Below are positions 31,049-40,891 of a stretch of DNA of 64,000 nt, in pieces. Position 1 is the first letter of the stretch. Each line of letters starts with the position of its first letter. The position numbers and the translations under genes are program-made. The notes under the pieces are model-generated. The model did no database searches, was not told the origin of the DNA, and saw only the letters and a list, made by a program, of their open reading frames with translations. The DNA comes from Cellulomonas wangsupingiae (GTDB taxonomy: Bacteria; Actinomycetota; Actinomycetes; Actinomycetales; Cellulomonadaceae): positions 1,178,001 to 1,242,000 of the forward strand of contig NZ_CP101989.1 of the NCBI RefSeq assembly GCF_024508275.1. The letters are read 5' to 3'.

Positions 31049-33282
31049 CGTGCCTCGTACGGGTGCTCGAGGTGGGCGATGTGGGCGACCTGCACCAGCG
31101 GGTCGAGACGCACGTAGAACTCGTTCGCCCACGCGTACGACTCACCCGACAGCACGTCGTGCGCGACGACGGGGCGGTCCACCGGCAGGCCGAACGACGC
31201 GAGGTCCAGGCGCACGACGCCGGCGCGGGGAGCGTGCGGGTCGATGTTGACGACGACCACCACGGTGTCCGGGCGGCCCGTCGGGGAGTGCGCCGCGTCC
31301 AGGTGGCGCGAGAAGCAGACGAGCGCGTCGTCGCTGGTCGGGTGGATGCGCACGTCGCGCAGCTGTCGCAGCGCCGGGTGCGCCCGGCGGATCTCGTTCA
31401 GCCGCCCGAGCAGCAGCGCGATCCCCAGGTCGTCGGCCTTCGACCAGTCCCGCGGCCGGTACTCGTACTTCTCGTTGTCGATCTGCTCCTCGACGCCGGG
31501 ACGCGGGACGTTCTCCACGAGCTCGTAGCCGGAGTAGACGCCCCAGGTGGGCGACCCCATGGCCGCGAGGACGGCGCGGACCGCGAAGCCGCTGACCCCG
31601 CCGCCCTGCAGGTACGGGGGGAGGATGTCGTGCGTCGTGGGCCAGAAGCTCGGGCGCAGCCACGCGGCCTCGTCGCCGCCGACGCGGGCCAGGTACTCCT
31701 CGAGCTCCGCCTTGGTGTTCCGCCACGTGAAGTAGGTGTACGACTGGTGGAACCCGACCTTGGCGAGCGTCAGCATCATGGCCGGGCGCGTGAACGCCTC
31801 CGACAGGAAGATGACCTCGGGGTGCGACGCACGCACGTCCGCCAGCAGGCGCTGCCAGAACGACAAGGGCTTGGTGTGCGGGTTGTCGACGCGGAACGCC
31901 GTGACCCCGTGGTCGATCCACACCTGCAGGACGCGACGGACCTCGGCGTAGATGCCCTCCGGGTCGTTGTCGAAGTTCAGCGGGTAGATGTCCTGGTACT
32001 TCTTGGGCGGGTTCTCGGCGTACGCGATCGTCCCGTCGGCGCGCGTGGTGAACCACTCCGGGTGCTCCGTCACCCACGGGTGGTCGGGCGACGCCTGCAG
32101 CGCGAGGTCGAGCGCCACCTCCATGCCGAGCGAGCGTGCGCGGGCGACGAACTCGTCGAAGTCGTCGAACGTGCCCAGGGCGGGGTCGATCGCGTCGTGC
32201 CCACCGTCGGGCGATCCGATCGCGTACGGCGACCCGGGGTCGCCCGGCAGGGCGGCCAACGCGTTGTTGCGGCCCTTGCGGTACGTCGTGCCGATCGGGT
32301 GGATCGGCGTCAGGTAGACGACGTCGAAGCCCATCGCGGCGATCCGGGGCAGCTGGTTGGCGGCCGTGTGCAGCGTGCCCGACGTCCAGCGCTGCGTCGG
32401 CTCGTCGAACGTCGCACCGTGGGACCGGGGGAACATCTCGTACCAGGACCCGGCGAGCGCCAGCGTCCGGTGCACGACCAGCGGGTACGCGCGGGAGGTG
32501 GTCAGCTGCTCGCGCAGGGGCGTGCGGCCGAGCGCGTCGCGGACCTGCGGGGAGAGGGCCGCCGCGAGCCGCGCGAGCGGGGGCCGCGACGTGTCGCCGA
32601 GCGCGGTGACGGCGTCGACGAGGACGCGCGCGTCCCGCGGCGGCATCGCGTCGTCGCCCGTGCGGCGGGCGGCGCGCTCGAGCACGAGCCTGCCCTCGGT
32701 GAGCATGAGCTCGACGTCGATGCCCGCCTCGACCTTGATCGCCGCGTCGTGCGCCCACGTGCCGTACGGGTCCGACCAGCCCTCCACGCGGAACGACCAG
32801 TCGCCCTCCGCGTCGGGGACGACGTGCGCCTCGTACCGGTCGAGACCGGGGGCGATGTCGACCATGCGCTCCCACGAGTGGACCGTGCCGTCGGGACGCA
32901 GCAGGACCGCGGTCGCGCCCAGCGCGTCGTGGCCCTCGCGGACGACCGTCGCACGGATCGGGACGGCCTCGCCGACGACGGCCTTCGCGGGGAAGCGGCC
33001 CTCCTCCGCGACGGGGGAGACGTCGAGCACGGGGATGCGTCCCACCGGGAGCGCGGGGACGGGGGCGTCGGGCGCGGGCGTCGGCGTGGACGGGGGCGTC
33101 GGCGCGGACGGGGGCGTCGGCGCCGAGCTGATCGTCGGTGCGGACGTGAGCGTCGGTGCCGACGCGGCCGCGGGTGCCGACGGCGGGGCTGTGGGCGGCT
33201 CCGGGGCAGGCACCGGTGCGGCGGCACGTGGTCGGCCTGCGGAGGCCGGTGACGTGCGACGAGAGGGGCGGGGAGTCGTCAC
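31045..33282 (-). CDS. glgE: Maltosyltransferase GlgE
   Basis: GH13_3 enzyme that transfers maltosyl units from maltose-1-phosphate to alpha-1,4 glucan. 745 aa, longer than the usual 660-700 because of an N-terminal tail (residues about 10-75) of repeated Ser-Ala-Pro-Thr units. The domain then starts with [20 protein letters not shown]. Catalytic residues: [12 protein letters not shown] with nucleophile Asp466 and [10 protein letters not shown] with Glu495. The GTG at 33282 lies 7 nt after TAGGTT, which suggests a leaderless mRNA. First gene of the glgE-treS-pep2 operon, divergent from glgP. Confidence 0.95.
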   Translation of the reverse strand: MTTPRPSRRTSPASAGRPRAAAPVPAPEPPTAPPSAPAAASAPTLTSAPTISSAPTPPSAPTPPSTPTPAPDAPVPALPVGRIPVLDVSPVAEEGRFPAKAVVGEAVPIRATVVREGHDALGATAVLLRPDGTVHSWERMVDIAPGLDRYEAHVVPDAEGDWSFRVEGWSDPYGTWAHDAAIKVEAGIDVELMLTEGRLVLERAARRTGDDAMPPRDARVLVDAVTALGDTSRPPLARLAAALSPQVRDALGRTPLREQLTTSRAYPLVVHRTLALAGSWYEMFPRSHGATFDEPTQRWTSGTLHTAANQLPRIAAMGFDVVYLTPIHPIGTTYRKGRNNALAALPGDPGSPYAIGSPDGGHDAIDPALGTFDDFDEFVARARSLGMEVALDLALQASPDHPWVTEHPEWFTTRADGTIAYAENPPKKYQDIYPLNFDNDPEGIYAEVRRVLQVWIDHGVTAFRVDNPHTKPLSFWQRLLADVRASHPEVIFLSEAFTRPAMMLTLAKVGFHQSYTYFTWRNTKAELEEYLARVGGDEAAWLRPSFWPTTHDILPPYLQGGGVSGFAVRAVLAAMGSPTWGVYSGYELVENVPRPGVEEQIDNEKYEYRPRDWSKADDLGIALLLGRLNEIRRAHPALRQLRDVRIHPTSDDALVCFSRHLDAAHSPTGRPDTVVVVVNIDPHAPRAGVVRLDLASFGLPVDRPVVAHDVLSGESYAWANEFYVRLDPLVQVAHIAHLEHPYEAR

Positions 33283-33289
33283 GATCCCG

Positions 33290-33443
33290 AACCTATCCGC
33301 CCTGCCGGGGTCGTGGCATCTGCTGGGGGGCGCGGCGGTGCACCCACCGCACCCGGCGCTCGCGTCGGGACGTGCGCACTCGGACGGTCGTCCGGTTCGG
33401 CACCCTCGTGAGGGCTGTGCGATCCGTCCGTTCTGCGTAGTCT
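33290..33443. promoter_or_regulatory. Divergent leaderless-type promoters of glgE and glgP
   Basis: The minus strand has TAGGTT (complement of 33290-33295) exactly 7 nt before the glgE GTG; the plus strand has TAGTCT (33438-33443) exactly 7 nt before the glgP GTG at 33451. Both would start transcription at or next to the start codon. No clear -35 or operator palindrome is seen between them. Confidence 0.6.
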
Positions 33444-33450
33444 CACGCCC

Positions 33451-36021
33451 GTGAGAGCGATCCGCCGGTTCACGGTCCGCACCGTCCTGCCAGCAGCGCT
33501 GGGTGACCTCGACGAGCTGGCGCACAACCTGCGCTGGTCGTGGCACCCGGCGACCCGTGCCGCCTTCGCGGACTTCGACCCGGCTCTGTGGCAGCAGGTC
33601 GCCGGTGACCCCGTCGCGTTCCTCGGCGCCCTGGACCGCGCGCGCCTGGACGCGCTCGCGGCCGACCCCCAGGAGGTCGCGCGCGTGCAGGCCGCGGCGG
33701 CGGACCTGCACACCTACCTCGAGCAGCCGCGGTGGTACCAGCGCCAGACGGGCACCGGCCTCCCGGCGTCGATCGCCTACTTCTCCCCGGAGTTCGGGAT
33801 CGCGGCGGCCCTGCCGCAGTACTCCGGCGGTCTCGGCGTGCTCGCGGGCGACCACCTCAAGGCGGCGTCCGACCTCGGCGTCCCCGTCGTCGGCGTGGGG
33901 CTGCTCTACCGCGCCGGGTACTTCCGGCAGGCGCTCGACCGCACCGGTCGCCAGACCGAGACGTACCCCGTCCTCGACCCCGACGGACTGCCGCTCACGC
34001 TGCTGCGGGAGGCGGACGGCACACCGGCACGCGTGACGCTGGCGCTCCCGGGCGGCCGTGCGCTGCACGCACACGTCCGGGTGGCCCAGGTCGGGCGCGT
34101 CCCGCTGCTCCTGCTCGACTCGGACGTCCCCGACAACGACGACGCCGCGCGCGCCGTCACCGACCGGCTCTACGGCGGCGCGGGCACCCACCGCCTCGAG
34201 CAGGAGCTGCTGCTGGGCGTCGGCGGCGTGCGCGCGCTGCGGGCGTACACGCGCCTGACAGGGACGCCGGCGCCCGAGGTCCACCACATGAACGAGGGCC
34301 ACGCGGGATTCCTCGGCGTCGAGCGCATCAGGGAGCTCGTCGCCGACGGCGCGTCGTTCGGCACCGCCCTGGAGCTCGTGCGCGCGACGACCGTGTTCAC
34401 GACGCACACGCCCGTGCCCGCGGGGATCGACCGCTTCGAGACGCGGGTCGTGGAGCAGTACGTCGCCGCGCTCGACGAGAAGGGCGACCTGCCCGTCGAC
34501 GACGTCGTCGCCCTCGGCACCGAGGACCACGAGGGCGGTGACCCGCTGCTGTTCAACATGGCCGTCATGGCTCTGCGTCTGACCGGGCGCGCCAACGGCG
34601 TCTCGCGGCTGCACGGGCGGGTCTCGCGGGAGATGTTCGCGCCCCTGTGGCCCGGGTTCGACCCGCAGGAGGTGCCGATCGGCTCCATCACCAACGGCGT
34701 GCACGCCCCGACGTGGGTGGCGCCCGAGCTGACGGCGCTGGCCTCCCGCCGGATGAGCGCGCACGACCTGGCCACGGGCGCCGGCTGGGACGCCGCGGGC
34801 ACGGTCAGCGACGCCGAGCTGTGGGGTCTGCGCCGACGCCTGCGCGAAGGGCTCGTCGACGACGTGCGCCGGCGCGTGCGGGCGTCGTGGCGGGGACGCG
34901 GGGCGCCGGCGGCGGACCTGCACTGGATCGACGACGCGCTGTCGCCGGACGTGCTGACCATCGGCTTCGCGCGGCGCGTGCCCACGTACAAGCGGCTGAC
35001 CCTCATGCTCGCCGACCCCGAGCGGCTCGAGGCCCTGCTCCTCGACCCGCTGCGCCCCGTGCAGCTCGTCGTCGCCGGCAAGGCGCACCCCGCGGACGAG
35101 CCGGGCAAGCGGCTCGTCGCCGAGCTCGTGGCGTTCGCCGACCAGCACCACGTGCGCCACCGCGTCGTCTTCCTGCCGGACTACGACATGCGCATGGCCG
35201 CGACCCTCTACCCGGGCTGCGACGTGTGGCTCAACAACCCGCTGCGCCCTCTCGAGGCGTGCGGCACGTCGGGCATGAAGGTCGCGCTCAACGGTGGCCT
35301 CAACCTGTCCGTGCTCGACGGCTGGTGGGACGAGTGGCACGACGAGGGCAACGGCTGGGTGATCCCCACGGTGGACGGGGTCGACGACCCCGGCGCGCGC
35401 GACGCGGCCGAGGCGGCGGCCCTGTACGACGTGCTCGAGCAGCAGGTCGTGCCGACGTTCTACGACCGCGACCCCGCGGACGTGCCGCGGCGGTGGCTCG
35501 CCATGGTGCGTCACACCCTGGCGACCCTGGGCCCCAAGGTCCAGGCGACGCGGATGGTCGCGGACTACGTCGCGCACCTGTACGTGCCCGCCGCCGCGGC
35601 GGGCGCGTCCCTCGGGGCCGACGACCAGTCCGGTGCGGCCGCGCTCGCCGCCTGGAAGGAGCGCGTGCGCGCCGCCTGGCCGCAGGTGCGGGTGGACCAC
35701 GTCGACTCCGGTGGCGTCACCGGGCCGGCGCAGGTCGGGGACCGGCTGCACGTGCAGGCGTGGGTCGCGCTCGGGGACCTGTCGCCCGACGACGTCGAGG
35801 TCCAGGTCGTGCACGGGCCCGTGGGGCCGGACGACGAGATCGAGCGGTTCGAGGTCGACGCCCTGACGCTGGGCGACGCGTACGAGGCGGACCGGTACGG
35901 CTACGAGGGCGAGGTCGAGCTCACGTCGACGGGCCCGTTCGGGTACACCGTCCGCGTCGTCCCGCGCCACGAGGCACTGACCTCGGTGGCCGCGACGGGC
36001 CTGGTCGCGACGGCCACCTGA
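33451..36021 (+). CDS. glgP: Alpha-glucan phosphorylase
   Basis: GT35 phosphorylase releasing glucose-1-phosphate from alpha-glucans. 856 aa, of the actinobacterial/archaeal-type alpha-glucan phosphorylases that carry a DUF3417 N-terminal region (LGDLDELAHNLRWSWHPATR, residues 18-37). Other landmarks are PQYSGGLGVLAGDHLKAASD, HMNEGHAGFLGVERI and EACGTSGMKVALNGGL with the pyridoxal-phosphate lysine Lys610. The last 130 residues are an extra beta-rich domain. Divergent from glgE, so synthesis and breakdown share one intergenic region. Confidence 0.95.
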   Translation: MRAIRRFTVRTVLPAALGDLDELAHNLRWSWHPATRAAFADFDPALWQQVAGDPVAFLGALDRARLDALAADPQEVARVQAAAADLHTYLEQPRWYQRQTGTGLPASIAYFSPEFGIAAALPQYSGGLGVLAGDHLKAASDLGVPVVGVGLLYRAGYFRQALDRTGRQTETYPVLDPDGLPLTLLREADGTPARVTLALPGGRALHAHVRVAQVGRVPLLLLDSDVPDNDDAARAVTDRLYGGAGTHRLEQELLLGVGGVRALRAYTRLTGTPAPEVHHMNEGHAGFLGVERIRELVADGASFGTALELVRATTVFTTHTPVPAGIDRFETRVVEQYVAALDEKGDLPVDDVVALGTEDHEGGDPLLFNMAVMALRLTGRANGVSRLHGRVSREMFAPLWPGFDPQEVPIGSITNGVHAPTWVAPELTALASRRMSAHDLATGAGWDAAGTVSDAELWGLRRRLREGLVDDVRRRVRASWRGRGAPAADLHWIDDALSPDVLTIGFARRVPTYKRLTLMLADPERLEALLLDPLRPVQLVVAGKAHPADEPGKRLVAELVAFADQHHVRHRVVFLPDYDMRMAATLYPGCDVWLNNPLRPLEACGTSGMKVALNGGLNLSVLDGWWDEWHDEGNGWVIPTVDGVDDPGARDAAEAAALYDVLEQQVVPTFYDRDPADVPRRWLAMVRHTLATLGPKVQATRMVADYVAHLYVPAAAAGASLGADDQSGAAALAAWKERVRAAWPQVRVDHVDSGGVTGPAQVGDRLHVQAWVALGDLSPDDVEVQVVHGPVGPDDEIERFEVDALTLGDAYEADRYGYEGEVELTSTGPFGYTVRVVPRHEALTSVAATGLVATAT

Positions 36022-36049
36022 GCGACCGGAACCGGCGGGCGGCGCCGGC

Positions 36050-37705
36050 TCACAGGGCGTCCACGAGGGCGCGGCCCGTCGTGCGGCCGGTGAAGAGGCA
36101 GCCGCCGAGGAACGTGCCCTCCAGGGCGCGGTGGCCGTGGACGCCGCCGCCGCCGAAGCCCGACGCCTCGCCGACCGCCCACAGCCCCGGCAGCACCTCG
36201 CCGTCGGGGCGCAGCACGCGGCCCTCCAGGTCCGTCGCCAGGCCGCCGAGCGTCTTGCGCGTGAGGACCGACAGCCGCACGGCGTACAGCGGGCCGTGCG
36301 CCGGGTCGAGCAGGCGGTGCGGCGGCGCCACGCGGATCGCGCGGTCGACGACGTACCGGCGCGCCATCGCCGTCGCGGTGACCTGCAGGTCCTTGCCGAG
36401 CCCGCTGGTGACCTGGGCGTCGCGCAGCGCGATGGTGCGGGCGAGCGCGTCGGCGTCGATCCGCGAGGTCCCGCTCAGCGCGTTCATCCCGGCCGCGAGC
36501 TCGGCGGGCGTCCCCGCCGCGACGAACTCCGGGGACCGCGCGGCGAACGCCTCGACCGGTCCCACGGCGCCGGGGCGCACGCGCTGCAGCAGCAGCGGCA
36601 GGTCGCGGCCCGTCAGGTCGGGGTTCTGCTCCGACCCCGACAGGGCGAACTCCTTGCCGAGGATCGTGCGGTCGAGCACGAACCACGAGTGGTCGTCGCC
36701 GCGGGACGTGATGTGGCAGAGCGCGCCGAGGGAGTCGAACCCGGGGAACAGGGGTGCCGGCAGGCGGCCGCCGTCCGCGTCGAGCCACAGCGAGCTGGGA
36801 CCGGGCAGGATGCGGATGCCGTGCGACGTCCACACCGGGGAGTGGTTCGTGATGCCCTCGGGGTAGTGCCACATGCGCTCGGCGTGCGCGACGTGCGCAC
36901 CCGCGTCCCGCGCGGCCTCGATCCCGGAGCCGTCGACGTGGTCGGGCACCCCCGACAGCATGCGCGCCGGCATCCGCCCGGCGGACGCCGGCCACGTGGC
37001 CCGCACCAGCTCGTGGTTCGCGCCGATGCCGCCCGTGGCGACGACGACGGCGGTCGCGTCGACCTCGAACGGGCGCAGCACCGCGCGCGACGAGGGGACG
37101 CCGCGCCCGGCGCCGTCCGGCACGAGGACGTCGCCACGCACGCCGGTCACGCGGCCGTCGGTCGTCGTCAGGGCCGTGACGCGGTGCCGGAAGCGCACCT
37201 CGACGCGCCCGTCCCGGTGCCCGGTGAGCAGGGCGCGGACGAACGGCTCCAGCAACCCGGGGCCCGTGCCCCACGTGACGTGGAACCGCGGGACGGAGTT
37301 GCCGTGCCCGTCGGCGAGGTACCCGCCCCGCTCGGCCCACTGCACCAGCGGGAACCAGCGCACGCCCTGGCGGTGCAGCCACGGCCGCAGGTCCCCGGCG
37401 GCGAACTCGACGAACGCCTCGGCCCAGGCCCGGCCCCACCGGTCCGACCCGTCGTCCCGGAACGCGGCCGACCCCAGCCAGTCCGCGAGCGCGAGGTCGG
37501 CGCCGTCCCGCACACCCAGGCGCCGCTGCTCGGGGGAGTCGACGAGGAACAGCCCGCCGAACGACCACCACGCCTGGCCACCGAGGCTCGCGGGCGGCTC
37601 CGCGTCGAGCAGCAGCACGCGCCGGCCCGCGGCCAGCAGCTCGGCGGTGGTGACCAGTCCGGCGAGGCCGGCACCGACGACCACGACGTCGTGGGGGTGC
37701 GTCAT
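36050..37705 (-). CDS. FAD-binding dehydrogenase (fumarate reductase/KstD-like)
   Basis: 551-aa flavoprotein of the FAD-binding_2 family (fumarate reductase/3-ketosteroid dehydrogenase-like). The N-terminal VVVVGAGLAGLVTTAELLAAG with LLLDAEPPASLGGQA is the FAD dinucleotide-binding motif; VVVATGGIGAN and the C-terminal GLWAVGEASGFGGGGVHGHR complete the FAD site. No signal peptide or heme site. Substrate unknown; the family is usually labelled FAD-binding dehydrogenase. It lies between glgP and glgX, 28 bp before the glgX stop-side neighbour, with no metabolic link to glycogen that I can see. Confidence 0.9.
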   Translation of the reverse strand: MTHPHDVVVVGAGLAGLVTTAELLAAGRRVLLLDAEPPASLGGQAWWSFGGLFLVDSPEQRRLGVRDGADLALADWLGSAAFRDDGSDRWGRAWAEAFVEFAAGDLRPWLHRQGVRWFPLVQWAERGGYLADGHGNSVPRFHVTWGTGPGLLEPFVRALLTGHRDGRVEVRFRHRVTALTTTDGRVTGVRGDVLVPDGAGRGVPSSRAVLRPFEVDATAVVVATGGIGANHELVRATWPASAGRMPARMLSGVPDHVDGSGIEAARDAGAHVAHAERMWHYPEGITNHSPVWTSHGIRILPGPSSLWLDADGGRLPAPLFPGFDSLGALCHITSRGDDHSWFVLDRTILGKEFALSGSEQNPDLTGRDLPLLLQRVRPGAVGPVEAFAARSPEFVAAGTPAELAAGMNALSGTSRIDADALARTIALRDAQVTSGLGKDLQVTATAMARRYVVDRAIRVAPPHRLLDPAHGPLYAVRLSVLTRKTLGGLATDLEGRVLRPDGEVLPGLWAVGEASGFGGGGVHGHRALEGTFLGGCLFTGRTTGRALVDAL

Positions 37706-37733
37706 GCGCGCACGCTACCGCCCGGCGAGCCGG

Positions 37734-39944
37734 TCAGGGTCGGACGTACACGCGCATGCTCAAGGGCTCGAGCGTCGTGACGCTCCCGACCTCGCGGTGC
37801 AGGCCGCCGGTGATCGCGGCGGTCGAGACCTCCGACGGGTGCTCCCACACCGAGTCCCACACGAGCGTCCACGGCTCGTCGTCGGCGTCGACGAGGCGGA
37901 CGTCGACCGCGTCGAGCGCCCCGTTGACGAGGAGCAGCACCTGGTCGTCGTCGGGCGGCGGGGCCACCCGGAGCATCTGGAACGTGCGGATCGACGCGTC
38001 GTGCCACCGGGCGTGGTCGAACGGCTCCCCGTCGGCGCCGTACCACCCGAGGTCCGGCGGCCCGCCGGGCGTGCGGGGCACCCCGGAGTAGAACGTCTCC
38101 GTGCGCAGCGCGGGGTGGTCCCGGCGCAGCGCGAGCAGGTGACGTGCGGTCGCGAGCTGCGCGGTGCGCCACGGGGTCAGGTCCCAGCGCACCCAGGAGA
38201 TGTCGTTGTCCTGGCAGTACGCGTTGTTGTTGCCGCGCTGGCTGCGCCCCATCTCGTCGCCCGCGGTGATCATGGGCGTGCCGGCGGCCAGGACGAGTGT
38301 CGCGAAGACGTTCCGCACGGAGCGGCGCCGCAGCGGCGCGATGTCGGCGGCGGGGGAGTCGCGCTGGACGGGCCCCTCGACGCCGTGGTTCCACGACCGG
38401 TTGTCGTCCGAGCCGTCACGGTTCTGCTCACCGTTGGCGGCGTTGTGCTTGTGGTCGTAGGCGACGAGGTCGGCGAGCGTGAAGCCGTCGTGGGCCGTGA
38501 CGTAGTTGACGGACGCGCGCGGCCCGCGCACGAACGGCGGCGCGCCGCCGCCGAACAGGTCGACCGAGCCCGACAGGCGGGTGGCGAGCTCGCGCACCCG
38601 GTGACCGGGCAGCCCGTGCGCCGCGCGGCCCGGGTCGGCCAGCCAGAAGGACCGGGCGGCGTTGCGGAAGCGGTCGTTCCACTCGGCGAACGGCGGGGGG
38701 AACTGGCCGGTCCGCCACCCGCCGGGCCCCACGTCCCACGGCTCGGCGATCAGCTTGAGGCCGGCGAGCCGGGGGTCGGTACCGGCCGCGACGAGCGTCG
38801 CGTGGTCCGGGCGGTACCCGTCGGGCCCGCGTCCGAGCGTCACGGCGAGGTCGAAGCGGAAGCCGTCGACACCGACGACGTCGGCCCAGTACCGCAGCGA
38901 GTCGAGGGTGAGGGCGACGACGCCGGTCCGCCGGAAGTCGAGCGAGTTGCCCGTCCCCGTCACGTCCACGAGCGTCGCCGGGACGGCGCCGTCGTGCGCG
39001 TAGTAGTACGCGTTGTCGAGACCTCGCCACGCGACGTGCTGCCCGGGCAGGCCGCCCTCGCACGTGTGGTTGTAGACGACGTCGAGCAGCACCTCCAGGC
39101 CGGCCTCGTGCAGCGCGTGCACGGTCGCGCGCAGCTCGTCGAGCACGGCGGCGGGGCCGGCCGCCCGCGCGGCGGCGGTCGCGTACGCCGCGTGGGGGGC
39201 GAAGAAGCCGAGGGTCGAGTAGCCCCAGTAGTTCGTCAGGCCCTTGGCGACGAGGTGCGGCTCGCTCGTGAACGCGTGGATCGGGAGCAGCTCGAGTGCG
39301 GTCACGCCGAGCCCGAGGAGGTGGTCGAGGACCGCCGGGTGCGCGAGCCCCGCGTACGTGCCGCGCAGCTCCTCCGGGACGTCCGGGTGCAGGCGCGTCA
39401 GGCCCTTGGTGTGCGCCTCGTAGACGACGGTGCGCGACCACGGCGTCCACGGCCGGTTCGCCGCCGGGTCCGGGCCCGGCAGTGCGCGGGTGTCGACGAC
39501 CACCGCGTGCGGGACGTGGCCGGCCGAGTCGCGGTCGTCGGCGGGGCCGTAGGGGTCACCGGTCAGGTCGTCACCGACGACGTGCCCGTACGTCGCCGGG
39601 CCGTACCCGAGCTCGCCCACCAGGCCGCGGGCGTACGGGTCGACGAGGAGCTTGGCGGGGTTGTACCGCAGCCCGTGCGTCGGCTCCCACGGCCCGTGCG
39701 CGCGCAGCCCGTACCGCTGGCCGGGCCGCACGCCGGGGACCGACGCCGTCCACAGGCCCAGGCGGGGCCCGGACAGGGGCACCCGGCGCTCGGTGGGCGC
39801 GTCCAGGGGGCCGTCGAGCAGGCACAGGTCGACGGCCGTGGCGTGCGGCGCGAGCACCGCCACGTCGACTCCCGTGTCCGTGACGTGCACGCCCAGGTGG
39901 TAGGGCGGGCGCCGCTGCGCGGTCGTCGTCACGGTGTCGCTCAC
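37734..39944 (-). CDS. glgX: Glycogen debranching enzyme GlgX
   Basis: GH13_11 isoamylase-type enzyme that hydrolyses alpha-1,6 branches left by phosphorylase. 736 aa is typical. N-terminal CBM48 region (residues 15-150), then VYEAHTKGLTRLHPDVPEEL, LLDVVYNHTCEG, GFRFDLAVTLGR with the nucleophile Asp, LIAEPWDVGPGG with the acid/base Glu and TAHDGFTLADLVAYDHKHN with the third Asp. GTG 39944 is used as start; a GTG at 39932 is an equally in-frame alternative. The gene is divergent from etfB and downstream of nothing, so probably its own unit with the FAD dehydrogenase gene following. Confidence 0.95.
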   Translation of the reverse strand: MSDTVTTTAQRRPPYHLGVHVTDTGVDVAVLAPHATAVDLCLLDGPLDAPTERRVPLSGPRLGLWTASVPGVRPGQRYGLRAHGPWEPTHGLRYNPAKLLVDPYARGLVGELGYGPATYGHVVGDDLTGDPYGPADDRDSAGHVPHAVVVDTRALPGPDPAANRPWTPWSRTVVYEAHTKGLTRLHPDVPEELRGTYAGLAHPAVLDHLLGLGVTALELLPIHAFTSEPHLVAKGLTNYWGYSTLGFFAPHAAYATAAARAAGPAAVLDELRATVHALHEAGLEVLLDVVYNHTCEGGLPGQHVAWRGLDNAYYYAHDGAVPATLVDVTGTGNSLDFRRTGVVALTLDSLRYWADVVGVDGFRFDLAVTLGRGPDGYRPDHATLVAAGTDPRLAGLKLIAEPWDVGPGGWRTGQFPPPFAEWNDRFRNAARSFWLADPGRAAHGLPGHRVRELATRLSGSVDLFGGGAPPFVRGPRASVNYVTAHDGFTLADLVAYDHKHNAANGEQNRDGSDDNRSWNHGVEGPVQRDSPAADIAPLRRRSVRNVFATLVLAAGTPMITAGDEMGRSQRGNNNAYCQDNDISWVRWDLTPWRTAQLATARHLLALRRDHPALRTETFYSGVPRTPGGPPDLGWYGADGEPFDHARWHDASIRTFQMLRVAPPPDDDQVLLLVNGALDAVDVRLVDADDEPWTLVWDSVWEHPSEVSTAAITGGLHREVGSVTTLEPLSMRVYVRP

Positions 39945-40034
39945 CCCCTCATGGTGCCAGGACGGACCTCCCGCACGTGTCCCGCGCGTTTGCACCTGTC
40001 GAACACCCGGCCCGGCAGGCGGCCGCCCGGGCGG

Positions 40035-40040
40035 TAACGT
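40035..40040 (+). promoter_or_regulatory. -10 box of leaderless etfBA promoter
   Basis: TAACGT at 40035-40040 lies exactly 7 nt before the etfB GTG, the spacing expected if transcription begins at the start codon. The intervening run of G could alternatively be a ribosome-binding site. Confidence 0.5.
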
Positions 40041-40047
40041 TCGGGGG

Positions 40048-40842
40048 GTGAGGATCGTCGTCTGCGTGAAGTTCGTCCCCGACATCCAGTCCGACCGGCA
40101 GCTCGGTCCCGACGGGCGCGTCGTGCGCGACGGCGGTGACGGCACCCTCAACGAGCTCGACGAGAACGCCGTCGAGGCCGCGCTCGCGCTCGCGGAGGAG
40201 CACGACGGCGAGGTGGTCGTGCTGACCGTCGGCCCCGACGACGCCGTCGACGCGGTCCGCAAGGGCCTGCAGATGGGCGCGGACGAGGCCGTGCACGTCC
40301 TCGACGACGACGTCGCCGGGTCCGACGCGATCGGCACGGCCCGGGTCCTCGCGGCTGCCGTCCGGCACCTGTCCGCCGACGCACCGGTCGACCTCGTCGT
40401 CACCGGCATGGCCGGTCTCGACGGCCTGACGTCGCTGCTGCCCACCGCGCTCGCCGAGGAGCTCGACCTGCCGGCGCTGCCGCTCGCGTCCTCGCTGACG
40501 GTCGACCCGGACGCCCGCACCGCGACGGTCACCCGGCGCCTGGACCACGCGACGGAGACGCTGACGGCGGACCTGCCCGCTCTCGTGTCGGTCACCGACG
40601 GTCTCAACGAGCCGCGCTACCCCAACTTCAAGGGCATCATGGCCGCCCGCAAGAAGCCGGTCACCACGCTGACGCTCGCCGAGCTCGGCGTCGACCCCTC
40701 GACCGTCGGCGCGGCCGGCGCCCGCACCCGGGTGCTCGAGGCCGCGCCGCGCCCGCCGCGCGAGGACCGCGTGCTGGTCACCGACACCGGCGACGCCGGT
40801 ACCCGGCTGGCCGCCTGGCTCGTCGAGCGCAAGCTCGTCTGA
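40048..40842 (+). CDS. etfB: Electron transfer flavoprotein beta subunit
   Basis: ETF beta subunit, which with EtfA accepts electrons from acyl-CoA and related dehydrogenases. 264 aa, usual length. N-terminal RIVVCVKFVPDIQSDRQLG, the AMP-binding region with DLVVTGMAGLDG, and the ETF-beta signature region ending EPRYPNFKGIMAARKKPV are present. GTG 40048 is the start because the ETF motif begins with the next codon. Followed after 49 bp by etfA. Confidence 0.95.
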   Translation: MRIVVCVKFVPDIQSDRQLGPDGRVVRDGGDGTLNELDENAVEAALALAEEHDGEVVVLTVGPDDAVDAVRKGLQMGADEAVHVLDDDVAGSDAIGTARVLAAAVRHLSADAPVDLVVTGMAGLDGLTSLLPTALAEELDLPALPLASSLTVDPDARTATVTRRLDHATETLTADLPALVSVTDGLNEPRYPNFKGIMAARKKPVTTLTLAELGVDPSTVGAAGARTRVLEAAPRPPREDRVLVTDTGDAGTRLAAWLVERKLV

Positions 40843-40891
40843 CGCCGGCCCTGTCCACCCCGCCAGCCCGCACCACCCCGGAGGACCCGCC

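Noticed and set aside
31045..35970. 1641-codon minus-strand frame running through glgE and antisense to glgP
   Set aside because: Only the part after GTG 33282 is GlgE; the upstream part is shadow of glgP, which has full catalytic motifs on the plus strand.
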